Assembly (NCBI GenBank): GCA_017506865.1 | Contig: JAFCMP010000527.1 | Span: 248,001 to 312,000 of the forward strand | Length of the DNA: 64,000 nucleotides | From: Tribonema minus | Taxonomy: Eukaryota; Sar; Xanthophyceae; Tribonematales; Tribonemataceae | Direction of reading: 5' to 3' | Part shown: piece after piece, positions 24,410 through 33,790 of the stretch | How positions within the stretch are numbered: the first letter of the stretch is position 1 | Layout: every line of letters begins with the position of its first letter | The notes under the pieces: model-generated | The model's database searches: none | The model's input: the letters and a program-made list of their open reading frames with translations, nothing else | Told to the model about the DNA's origin: nothing | Translations under genes and position numbers: made by a program

Positions 24410-27400
24410 GCGGCAGCAGCTCGCGCCTCTCTCAGCAGCGCTGTGAATGCGTCGTAGAGTTGTGGGGTGAAGAACGGCGCGACGGCGGCGTTGGCGGCCG
24501 CAAACAGATTCCGTTGGTGACCACGTGCAGCGCTTTGACGGGGAGGCGTCTTGACTCCACTGATGACCTCGCGAACCAGCTCTTCCACCTGTCCGCGAAC
24601 GATAGACCATGTGTAGGTCAATCATGGGTATGCTTTAAAGTGCACATGGACGTCTGATGATAAGGGTACATAGTGTGATGTCACATCATGGAGAGGTGTT
24701 GTGATGCTCATGTCCCCGATTGGCTGCAAGACTGACGGTGGTGGCATCCCATATGATTGGCGGGGACCAGCTGGTTTCATATCGTATAGCGGCACACGTG
24801 CGGGCCACATACAGGCATTGGGTATCACAGAAAAGACATAGAAGTAGGCACCTTGTTTGCAAGCCATGCAACATCAGATGTATGAACACGAAGGTATGCA
24901 ACATCAGATGTATGAACACGAAATTGACACATCGTGACTTATTATGAGACGTGGTAAACATGGTGCCATGGTCTCAAACCGCATGTGCCATGATTCGTGG
25001 GCAACCTCTGTGATGAGCAGACTGGATTCAATGTAGGATCATGTTTACCTTTGCCGTCATGATGCCATGCTCAATACGCACAGCTAGCTGGGCACGGCGG
25101 TGTGGCTGCAGATCCTCCTCATATGCAGCACCCCTCAGGTAGATCTCAAAATACGATCCTGCTTGCTGTTGCTGCTGCTGCTGCTGCTGCACTGCTGCCA
25201 CATCATCCAACTGGTTGCTCCTGCAGGGAGGGCGGGCAAAGCGCGATTCTCAGCAATGTCTACAACATTTGAAGCACGTCTGCAGCTCTACGCTCGGCCA
25301 AGCTCAATGAAACCTGGAGAGGATACTCGGCATGTTCGTTCTGTAGGCAGACTTCACAAGAGTGCTGGCGATGGCTGTATGCTCCGAGCTAAGGCCCTCA
25401 CGTGCATCTAACGCTGTCAAATGCTGGTCACGGGGCTATGACCGCACCAGTACAATGTCAGTTTCAGTGCCTTTCATGGTTCGGCGGCCTGGTAATACTA
25501 TTGTAACTGGACAACGAGCATGCCAGTGCGTTAAGGATGGCCATGTTGTCATGATTTTCACCCCACCACTTCTGCAGGGTCCTGAAAGAGGAATGCCAAT
25601 GCAGATGAACACGAAACAGGGTCACAGACACTGTACAAGTGCAAATACATAAAAAAATAGCAAACACCAAAGGAAACCAGCCTGCAGTGGCGCCGAGCCC
25701 GGTACCTGATGCGCCGGAGTGGCGATTTTGGCTGAGCGCTGCGGTTGATGGATGGATCGTGCAGAGTCAGCACGCCACCTGGCACCATCTCCAGTTGCCA
25801 AGTGTCAGCAAAGAGGCCGGCAGCTGCACTGGCAAAGCTGAAGTGTGTCGACTTTTTGTCGCCAGGGAGCAGCGTCCTGATCGTGCAGAGAGAGAGGCAG
25901 AGGCAGCTTCATTATTAGGGTTGTACAGCAATAGGGCCCCAGCAGCATGCACTCTCAGGCAAGGACAACATATTTGCTCATGTAGCAGCACCAACAGTGT
26001 TCAAAAGCCACCTCATCTCCCAGCACGCTCAATACTGCATGAGCTACTCATTTCAATCCTGTAGTCAGCGCTGTCTTGGTCTCCGTGCAGTGTCATGGGT
26101 ACCTACTCTGTCCTGAGCGACGTCGGTGTCCTCAGCAATGCTCATTCAATAGGCGCCAGTCACCTCAGGCTCTCTTGCTTACCACTGCATAACGTGAGTG
26201 ACACCACAACGTGTGTGACGGAGTAAGAAACTTACACACCTACATTGCATGTGCCTACATACCTGCACAGGTTCTCGTCACAGTGGAGCTACTCATGTTA
26301 GTCCACCATGGACTGGGCCAGCATCAGTTCAGCACTGTTCCGACCCTGCGGCAGGGCTGTTTCTTCATTTGCACAAAACCACGCACATAATAATCACTAC
26401 TTTGCACACCAGCCTGCCCTGGTCAAGTGCTATTCTGCACTTAGGGTTAGGGTTAGGGTTAGGGTTAGGCATTGGGTCCACCTTGAGTGTCCTACTCTGC
26501 CACGATGTTCAATTCCGTCAGTGGGCATGACAGCAGTGCTCATATGCGCTACAAGCCAAGCACGTGTCCGCCATGGCTCCATGGTGATGTGTGCCTGCGT
26601 CTATGCTCTTAACCTCAGCATGAATGCTGCCTCCTTGAAAGTGAAGTTCAACGTGAGTGCTGCCTCTTTGGAACTGAAGTTCGAACCCAACTGTGATGAT
26701 TGTTGGTCAATATGCCCAGTAGATTCCTTGCGTCTAACGCTGCAGTAACAATTCGAGGTTTTATCATCACCATTGACATCATCTGTATCATCTGTTCACA
26801 CCATCTACGGTTACGGTCTCACCCTTGCGCGTCACTGCAGTTGAAGTATGGGTCCGGCAGGATGCCAGGGGGTTCGTCCATCCCCTCTTTGCAAATGCGC
26901 TTCCAGTTGTAGAACACAGCGGTGGAGCCCGTGTTTCGCAGCTTGAGGGCAGCCACAGCTGGGTTGCCTCCAACACGGGCTTCCAGGAGAGTATAGCGGG
27001 GTCCCACGACCTGTGCACAGGAATGAGGAACGTTCAGCTCAAGCAAGGTGCCAGGGCCACTGGCTGTTGTGCGCGCGACTTCCAAAGAATGATGTGTCCT
27101 GAGGTTGGACATGAAGCGAAGAGGTCTGGGGAGTGCCTGGCGCATACTAGTAGTCGTGTCCTACACACAATCGTTCATTGTGTACTTCAAATGCCACCTT
27201 TCATGCAGCAATGCTTCGCGCACATCTGCCTGAGTAGTAGCTTTGGCGTGCAAACGCAAACCACTCCTCTCAAGATAACTGCAGCAAGACCGGGGTATCT
27301 CCGCTTTCGGCGTGCGGGTGCCCCCCTATCACTGGTTGCAACACTCATACTGCAGGCACAGGACCCCCAGACGGTTGGTTCACTGCAGGCCACCCCTGCT

Positions 27401-30400
27401 GTGAAAGAACAGACTTTACCAGGGATGTGCTTCAACATGGACACATGAGTCAGCAGCCGCAGGCTCAACATACCTCCAGAGCAGGTCCTTGTACGGCGGT
27501 GGGTAATGCTCCTGGCGTGGTTACAACCCGTAGTGCAGAGACCCCCTTTGTGTCCCCTCCTTCAAGTAGCCCCCTGTCAAACTCTGCCTGAGCATCTACC
27601 TTGTCCAGCTGCTGGTAGTACTCCTTGCTTGAAGTTTCCGCCCACTGCAGTAGGGGCGTGCCCTGTATGAGCAGTGCTGCTGTTTCGTTTGCCGCCAGTT
27701 CCCTCGGCTTGTGCTCTGTTGATGATGGCAAGTGAAGTGGCAATGAGACAGTATCGTGGCGTATGTGCGCTGGCGATGTTAGACAAGGCACCTGTGCAAC
27801 TTTGGAGCACGCATCTTGTTGTGTCCCTGCACAAGGTGTGTTGAGCAATGTTGTGTGAAATACTCTCAGCTGGCCCAACACTTCTGATCAACCTTACCTG
27901 CTGCTCGAAGCACTGCATGTTGTCACCCACATGCATGCTTGCATGCAAACAAATGGTAATCATACTTAATACATAAATGCTACAAGCTTGTCGAAGTTCG
28001 CAACCAGTGCTCCATTCTGGCCGCTGACTCATATATGTACTTCGTACAACGTTTTCACATATACTTCATGAGGTCATACATGCACATACCTAAGTTCTCG
28101 ATGTTAGCTGCAAGCTGTCTCCTCCGCCGCTTCAGAGGTTCCTGCATTTAGGGCATGGCAAAGCAGTCAGCACTGACTGCCTGTGAGGTGCAAGACGCTG
28201 AGCCTGCCACCATATGACTGAGCGCTGCGCGTGTGCATGGCCTGCGCAAGTGCCACTGTGCCTTCGATGCATGCCATATAGAGCTTGTTGCAGGGGACCG
28301 CTTCAGGCATAGACAAGACTCGGGTACCGCCTTGTGTCGTGCTGCATCTGCCCACCGTTGCCCACCATTGTTGACATGAGCATTACAAGTAATGATAAAC
28401 AATTAATGATTAACAATTAATGATTAATGATGAATGATTAATGAGAGAGATGTCATCCAGTAGACCGGCAAGCGAACTCTGCATGTTGGTCAACCCCAAC
28501 TGACCGACCTGCTCAAGATCAGAGCACTGATGAAGCTTCCTCAGCGCTTTCGCTCCAATGCGTCTCAACTACTCGAATGCATGTTGGTGGTTTCCGACAA
28601 GCAGGTCAACAACTCAGTCGTATTGCACACATGTCTTTCCCAACATCACCAGCTCGGACACGATACCTCTATGTGCGCAGCATCAGATCTACCATTACAT
28701 ATAAGTACTTGTGCAGCTCACCGAGTCTCTCCATGTGCGGTGCCGCGTTGCATCCGGCATGCGGTCAGACGGGCGGCGAACCGTCTGCAATGACGCAACA
28801 AAGATCAACATGATCATGGGTGTAAGGCTTGGAGCTGGGAGGAAGGGTAAGCTTGGAGTAAGGATGAGGTCTACTAGGGTTAGGGTTAGGGTTAGGGTTA
28901 GGGTAAGGGTTAGGGCTACATAGCTTTGAGTACGTTTGTAAACGATCAGGGCAAGGGTGAGCATTACGTGAAACATCGGGCCTTGAAGTGGCATTAATAT
29001 GGATGCTGTGATGTGGCTACACCTGTGGTTGTGACTGCTGGAAGGCGCACCAGAACATCTGCGAGTGCCATAAACAGTGCAGGCAAGGGCCTGCACGGAG
29101 GCAAGCAGGACTGTGAATTGAAGATGCGATGGTGGCATGCGCAACGGACATTCCACAAGCTGCCATTGAATCAGAGCAGAGAGGTGTGCGATGGTGCTGC
29201 AAGCAGTGTGACATGTAGGTACGGTAGCACTCATGTGACAGCAGCTGCACTGTGCAACTGCGGGGATGCCTACCATTTCAAGGCGCGTGATGATGGAGCA
29301 TGGCTAGCCTGTTTGACAGCACCTATTTTTGACGCTTTTGCAGATCACAACAAATGTAACCGCCCAGAATGACAACGGGGCTTGTGGCATTTTGGGGTGC
29401 ATCAACTGAGCCCATGCCACAACTTGTCACATCGCTTCATGAAATGCAATGCACTGTCCAGGCACGCAGTGTTCTGCGACATACTTCAGGGATGTATTCC
29501 GAAGTAGTACTTCTGAAGCATGTGCATACCTTCAGAGGCACTCCTCCCTCTTTGACGTTGCATGCTAGCCCTGTGAAGATGTTGCCAACAGCGGTTTGGC
29601 GCTCGCCAATGCCTCTCAGGCTCATTTCCCAGAACACTTCGCTTGGAAACCTGCGCAGTGAGCAGGGTGAGGGTATGGTAAGGGGCAGCATAAGAACTGG
29701 CTGTATGAGGCCTTAGGGTTAACTTCAGGCAAAGACGACTATAATTCTGGAACTAACGCAACCTCATGCCTGCAAAGTAATGTTTACCAGTACACTTACT
29801 TGACGAGGTATGATGTCACCCATCACGGCAAGGGGTGCAACATGAATGACTGAGCATTGAGAATGGATGCCAACCATATTTTCATGTATAGGACTGGCGT
29901 GGTTGACTGCACCTCATGTCCAGCAATGCTAGTGGGATGGAACACGCTCAAAGCGCTTAGCACGTCACACAGTAAAACTGCTTGCTGAGCGCATGGCAAC
30001 GAGTACAAGCTGGGTCTGCTATGCACTGGCCCTGTGGGTGCTGAAGTAGCTAAGAGCATAAACCACTGTGTCCTCGGCACAACATCCCTCCACAACTGAC
30101 AGCCGCTGCTCACTGCACCTCATCCAAAGTCACCAGTAACAGATGCAAGTGGACGCGCTGGAGCGCAACGGTGGTACCATGTTTGGCCAGGACATGCCAG
30201 TTGGCGATGTCGTTCAGAAGTGATCGTCATTGCGCATTTACACTGTTCACAAGGATACATGAAGGTTCTGGTTGCGAGCTGGACATGCACCATCTGTTTT
30301 ATTTTTTTTTAAACGCCCCCCTGAGCGAGAGTGAACAACGAGTACAGTGTTTGCTCACTTTTTAAGGGTGTTCACAAGGACACATGTAGATTCTGGTTGC

Positions 30401-32605
30401 AAGCTGGACATGGAGCTCTAAGCAAGAATTCATAAAGAGTACAATGTTTGCTCACTTCAAGTGTGCCGGTGTGGCCGACTGCAGGAGCTGGTACGCCTCG
30501 GTGCGCTCCCTGAACTCATCGGCCGTTGACATTACCAGGTCCTCTGGGGGTTTGCCCACGGTTTCAGATATGCCAGCCTGAAATGCAAACCGACGTGGTA
30601 GTTGCATGGCAGTCAGTCACAGGGTTGACAGCACATTCATGTGTTTGCTGCGCAGCATGCAAGTGGCATCTTATGCGCCCGATATATATTAAACGATAAC
30701 TCCACTACAACTGCCCCGAATCAAAGTAACAATGCCTGCTAGCCTCATCCTTGTCTAGAAGTTAGACTTGCAGGCAGGACTGGCAGGCTGACGCTTTGAA
30801 GAACTTGAGGTGGGGCAGCGTGAAGTTGAAGTTGGGGTGTGTGTTGTGTCTAGTGCATCACCCAGCCGCTCTGACGGTATGCCATCTCACAAGTATTGAC
30901 CGGCGTGCCGGCTCTGCTGCATGCGTCAACTGATGTTGACAGTGCGCAAGCTAGCGCAAAAGGGTTGCTTCCAAACCTGTGGTTCCATTGCAGTGCATAC
31001 ACTTGCCGTCTACCTCGGATGCCGAGCATGACCTGAAAACGCCCCATACAGTAGGAGGAAGACAAAATGCTGCCGAGACAGAAGCAGCCAGGAATGGCAG
31101 TGCCTAGAACTTTGACATCAACTTCATGAGTGGCGATGCTCAGCAAGAGACTTCAACTTGGCATCATCACCAGTCAAACAAAACTTCACAAGAGAATACT
31201 TTGAAGTATGTACATCCAAGTGCAGAGCGTCTGCAGTCACGGTGTTCACAGCAGTTACACTTGTGCCAGCATTGACTTCAACACTGCAGCTTCAACACCT
31301 ATGACACCCTCGATGGAGTCCCAGCGGTTACAGTCAGTTACGCCAGCATTGACTTCAACACTGCAACTTCAACACCTGTGACACACCTTGATGGAGTCCC
31401 AGTTCTGCCCCTGTTTCTGCCAGCGCTTGATGACACGAGCCTCTCTCTGCATGCGCAGTCGCTCAACAGGGCCCAGCCGGGACAGCGTCATGTTGCTCCC
31501 GGTTTCCCTGGATCGCTGTATGTCCTGAATTCAGATTACAGTGCACGGGATTCAAATGTGGCTCGTGACGTTGCTGGGTTTTCTAATATGATAATAGCAG
31601 ATGTGCTAGCGCATACATTCGCTCTGACAACATCTGTAGGTGCACGCGAAACACTTGAAATATAGATACAGTCTCACTGCAGGGACTCATGCACTTCGTA
31701 CTTGGAAGCGTATAGCATAGGTAAGCATGCGCGGATGCTCAACAGGGCCCAGGCGTGGCGGCACTATATCCCTCGAACGCTGCTGCACCGCGTCTGCAGT
31801 GTCTGATCTTCAGATGCAATGCGACGTGCACGCCGGCCAACGTTGGACGTATCTTGAGTAGAAGTCCTTTGGCACGCTATTCACTTAGTTTAGCGATGAA
31901 CACCACGTCCCATGGGGTCTTCATGCGGTTTTGAGGCCATTCAGGTGGTATGTGATCTGCCAGTCTGAGGGGGCGCATTGACGTAGTAGTGCAACTCGCA
32001 TGCCTGCCCCCACAAGTAGCCTGCTAGTGGGTGAATCTGCAACAGTACGACAACAGTGTTGCTTGATGTCATAAGACTGCACTAAGCGTATGGAAAACAC
32101 ACCTCCCCCCTCACAAACCCCTGCCGCACCAGGCCTCAGCACTGACCTGCTGCGCCGCAGAAAGCCGGTCAAAGTACCGCTCCCGCTCCCCCTTCCCCTC
32201 CTCCCCCCTCGACCCCCTCGTCCCAGTCAGAAACAGCGTGCCCCCCGCAGTCCCCCCCCCGCTGCCCCCCGCACCAGCGCTCAACCGTGCCGTCCTCGCA
32301 CTCCTTGAAGCAGCAGTGCTCATGAAGCTCGTCGTGGCAAAGGTGTTGCCGCTGCTGCTCATCCGCTGGCTCTGAGCGCTGCTGCCGTAACTGCCGTAAC
32401 TGCTGTGGGCGTCGTACAGGGGGCCGAGAACGGGGTGTCCGAGGGATGCGTCCACGCTTTCAAATTCGCCCGGCGCGCCTAGGACGGTGTGAGGGAGCAC
32501 CCTGCCGTCGTACGATAGTTGAACTCCAGAGGAGTTGGAGGATCCGTGGCTCCTGTGGGCGTACATGAGGTTGGCAAAATTGTGAACCTGATCTAGTCCG
32601 CACAT
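14620..32605 (-). CDS. MYCBPAP-like ciliary protein fused to a degenerate phosphoglycerate kinase-like domain
   Basis: Twenty-two exons chain without a phase break (about 1521 residues): 32147-32605, 31387-31515, 30456-30577, 29530-29650, 28090-28141, 27474-27715, 26823-27010, 25706-25876, 25049-25220, 23658-24588, 23173-23343, 22598-22731, 21857-22042, 21030-21359, 20083-20313, 19155-19265, 18551-18732, 17577-17700, 16956-17027, 16191-16259, 15554-15685, 14620-14856. The first half follows MYCBPAP: W-rich helix (VIKRWQKQGQNWDSIK), GKPPEDLVMSTADEFRER, SEVFWE, an Ig/ASH-like stretch (ALKLRNTGSTAVFYNWKR), LLPGDKK...FADTWQLE, YFEIYLRGAAYEED, VEELVREVISGV. From about residue 1000 it follows phosphoglycerate kinase: VVVIGGAR, LPTDLVV, ALDIGPAT, VLWHGMVG, VLCGD. 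An acidic tail ends the protein. MYCBPAP orthologues belong to the axonemal central apparatus. Poly-Ala and poly-Gln tracts interrupt the middle. The weakest points are the start codon, the donor at 23658 and the acceptor at 15685. Confidence 0.8.
15256..15296 (-). mobile_element. 5'-truncated copy of the 13568 short retroposon
   Basis: On the minus strand this 41-bp segment reads AACCCGGCCTCCC...TTTATAAATACAAGTCCATAC, one mismatch from the end of the 13568-13648 element. It is flanked by ACAACATTGTAC on both sides (15244-15255 and 15297-15308). It lies in the last intron of the MYCBPAP-like gene. Confidence 0.65.
15330..15520. repeat. Local tandem duplication in an intron
   Basis: CCCGTTGAGTGCGATTCCG...GGCAATGTCTG...AGTTACAA at about 15329-15377 recurs as CCCGTTGAGTGCGGTTCCG...GTCAATGTCTG...AGTTACAA at about 15451-15493. 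The unit is about 120 bp and diverged. No coding role is seen. Confidence 0.55.
16593..16636 (+). repeat. Telomere-like TTAGGG array (interstitial)
   Basis: About seven TTAGGG-type units with single-base variants (GTCAGGG, TTAGGGG), in an intron of the MYCBPAP-like gene. Confidence 0.75.
18018..18213 (+). mobile_element. 5'-truncated copy of the copy-B retrotransposon family (copy E)
   Basis: A G-run followed by CACATGGAGGAGGAT, then GATGCCATTTGGCGGCGGCG, the 3' UTR (GAGTGGTTGTCGTTGAGACA) and the tail GCGCCCTGAGCGAGAAT...AAAGTAC correspond to the end of copy B from about 2280. Differences from copy B are few, so it is fairly young. It sits in an intron of the MYCBPAP-like gene, opposite to the gene. 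Confidence 0.75.
18421..18467 (-). repeat. Telomere-like CCCTAA array (interstitial)
   Basis: Four perfect CCTAAC units followed by variant units (CCCTAGCCCTACC), C-rich strand on plus. It lies in an intron of the MYCBPAP-like gene, 84 bp from exon 18551-18732. Confidence 0.75.
23676..23737. repeat. CAG/CTG trinucleotide tract encoding poly-Ala
   Basis: About 20 uninterrupted CAG units on the plus strand. On the coding minus strand this is read in the GCT frame and gives a poly-Ala run near the end of exon 23658-24588. A second such tract (24374-24408) lies in the same exon. Confidence 0.8.
24866..24922. repeat. 30-bp direct tandem repeat
   Basis: ATGCAACATCAGATGTATGA followed by ACACGAA occurs twice in succession without a mismatch (24866 and 24896). 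It lies in the intron between exons 25049-25220 and 23658-24588 of the MYCBPAP-like gene. Perfect identity implies a recent event. Confidence 0.8.
25162..25195. repeat. CTG/CAG tract encoding poly-Gln
   Basis: CTG repeats on plus (CAG on the coding minus strand) give nine consecutive Gln codons in exon 25049-25220 of the MYCBPAP-like gene, interrupted by one CAA codon. Confidence 0.75.
26441..26469 (+). repeat. Telomere-like TTAGGG array (interstitial)
   Basis: Four to five perfect TTAGGG units in an intron of the MYCBPAP-like gene. Confidence 0.75.
28874..28917 (+). repeat. Telomere-like TTAGGG array (interstitial)
   Basis: About seven units, nearly perfect, with one TAAGGG variant. It lies in an intron of the MYCBPAP-like gene. 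Confidence 0.78.
30193..30442 (+). mobile_element. Two worn retrotransposon tails in tandem (copies F and G)
   Basis: TGCCAGTTGGCGATGTCGTT at 30196 resembles the 3' UTR of copy C. The segment ends CCCTGAGCGAGAG...CGAGTAC at 30345, a degraded family tail. A second unit from about 30369 repeats TTCACAAGGACACATG...CTGGTTGCAAGCTGGACATG and ends AGCAAGAATTCATAAAGAGTAC at 30442. Both are followed by the same flank (TGTTTGCTCACTT), so the second arose by local duplication of about 97 bp. The duplicated flank includes the donor of exon 30456-30577 of the MYCBPAP-like gene. Confidence 0.55.
31265..31402. repeat. Tandem duplication covering an exon end
   Basis: GCCAGCATTGACTTCAACAC...CAGCTTCAACACCTATGACA...GATGGAGTCCCAG (31265-31324) is repeated at 31342-31402. 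The second unit contains the real 3' end and donor of MYCBPAP-like exon 31387-31515. The first unit carries a decayed copy of that exon end in the intron. Confidence 0.7.
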
Positions 32606-33716
32606 GCGTGTGAATGCGGATTACGTGCAGAATTCCGGGAGGTGTGCGGTGGGTTGCGCCAAGTGAGTAGCCGCCGATTGCGATGCCTCGTCGCAATACG
32701 CGAAACAGTGCGCACCTCTGGTGCCGCGGCAGTTGCCTTTGAAATGAGGTCTGATTGGTCCGGACCTGTGAGTGCAGGCGTGTCGCGCGGAATATAGCAA
32801 GGGGTGTCCGGGCATGTTTGAAGTTGCCTCAGCACTTCTTTGTGGTGGCTTCATTGATTGAATGGTGGACTTTTTTGCGCCCCATGCGCTGCTTTGAGCA
32901 AATGGTAGTGTGCTACAACTGCACGAAAAGCCGCCTTTGCGTTCAGTGTATGCACTGAATGCACTACAGGCTTGGCACACGGCTTCTAGAAGGGTGAAGC
33001 GCTTCTGGGTTAAGTAGTTCTGAAGGCAAAATGGGGGCTTTGTTCACGTGGAATTGACAACTTTGCATGAGCTGACTTGTGTAGTACCGTGCTACACCAA
33101 GCTGAGCCTGCTTTTGCCGGTTCCGGGTATCTTGTCTCTGAAATGGGCAGCTTTAAAGAAGTACTGAAGTTGGATTCCAAGAATCTGCCGGGAAATCACA
33201 GTAGTGTGCTGTGCCCACATCACAAGCTAGAAGATCCGAACAGTGCAGGTATTGACTCATGTATGGCCTTGTCCATACTGTGGGTAAATACGGCAGCAGC
33301 CGGCAGTCGTCAGAGTATTAGGCTTGCGACCGATAGTTGCGCAACGTGTGAACACACAGACGCCAACACCCCTATGACCTGCGACTTTCAAGCACGTCGA
33401 CGGCTGCAGCATGCTGCTGGCAGATATGCCACTACGATGCTGTCTTCCATCCTCGGCAAAGGGCAAGCTTTCGTTTTGTCACCTGTTCTCCTCTCCTGGC
33501 GCTGGGTAGGGAATCAGAGCAGCCTCGCTGGGACGTGGCTTCCGGGACACAAGCACAGTCTTCTTCATTCTGCCCGACGCCAACGCCGGCGCCGACGTCT
33601 GCTGATGCTGCAATGGCGGTGTTGGCGATAGCACCCTCATGTCCAGCGTAGTGTTCAATCAACAGCAAACAAACATCGAACAAAGAAAGTAACGCACAGT
33701 TACTGTCGCGATATCA
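32606..33716. other. Upstream region of the MYCBPAP-like gene; no gene recognised
   Basis: Open frames exist on both strands (for example plus 33077-33631), but none shows a family signature, a convincing splice context or a clear bias. The promoter and any 5' non-coding exon of the minus-strand MYCBPAP-like gene should lie here. Confidence 0.35.
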
Positions 33717-33728
33717 TAGTTGAAGTTG
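33717..33728. repeat. Target-site duplication, 3' side of the full-length retrotransposon
   Basis: TAGTTGAAGTTG, identical to 39666-39677 on the other side of the element. Confidence 0.75.
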
Positions 33729-33790
33729 TATATTATGTCCTGGACCGCATGGGTTGCGCGCACGATAAATCGGGCTTGCAATAACTAAAT

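Noticed and set aside
28148-28402. Minus-strand open frame containing LYMACIEGTVALAQAM
   Set aside because: It has no family resemblance and no donor in a fitting phase. The neighbouring exon 28090-28141 chains correctly without it.
30776-30840. Possible MYCBPAP exon reading NFNFTLPHLKFFK on the minus strand
   Set aside because: No acceptor and donor pair fits the phases of the neighbouring exons, and the repetitive TTCAAC motif explains the reading. Exons 31387-31515 and 30456-30577 join directly in phase and match the family better.
30977-31032. Possible small MYCBPAP exon (VMLGIRGRR...) on the minus strand
   Set aside because: The acceptor is good, but most donors break the frame. The one that keeps it (before GTGTAT) inserts ten residues into a region that aligns better without them.
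33077-33631. 184-codon plus-strand open frame
   Set aside because: Arg-rich C-terminus from a CGCCGGCGCCG-type run, no motif, no splice context, and opposite to the MYCBPAP-like promoter. Probably chance.
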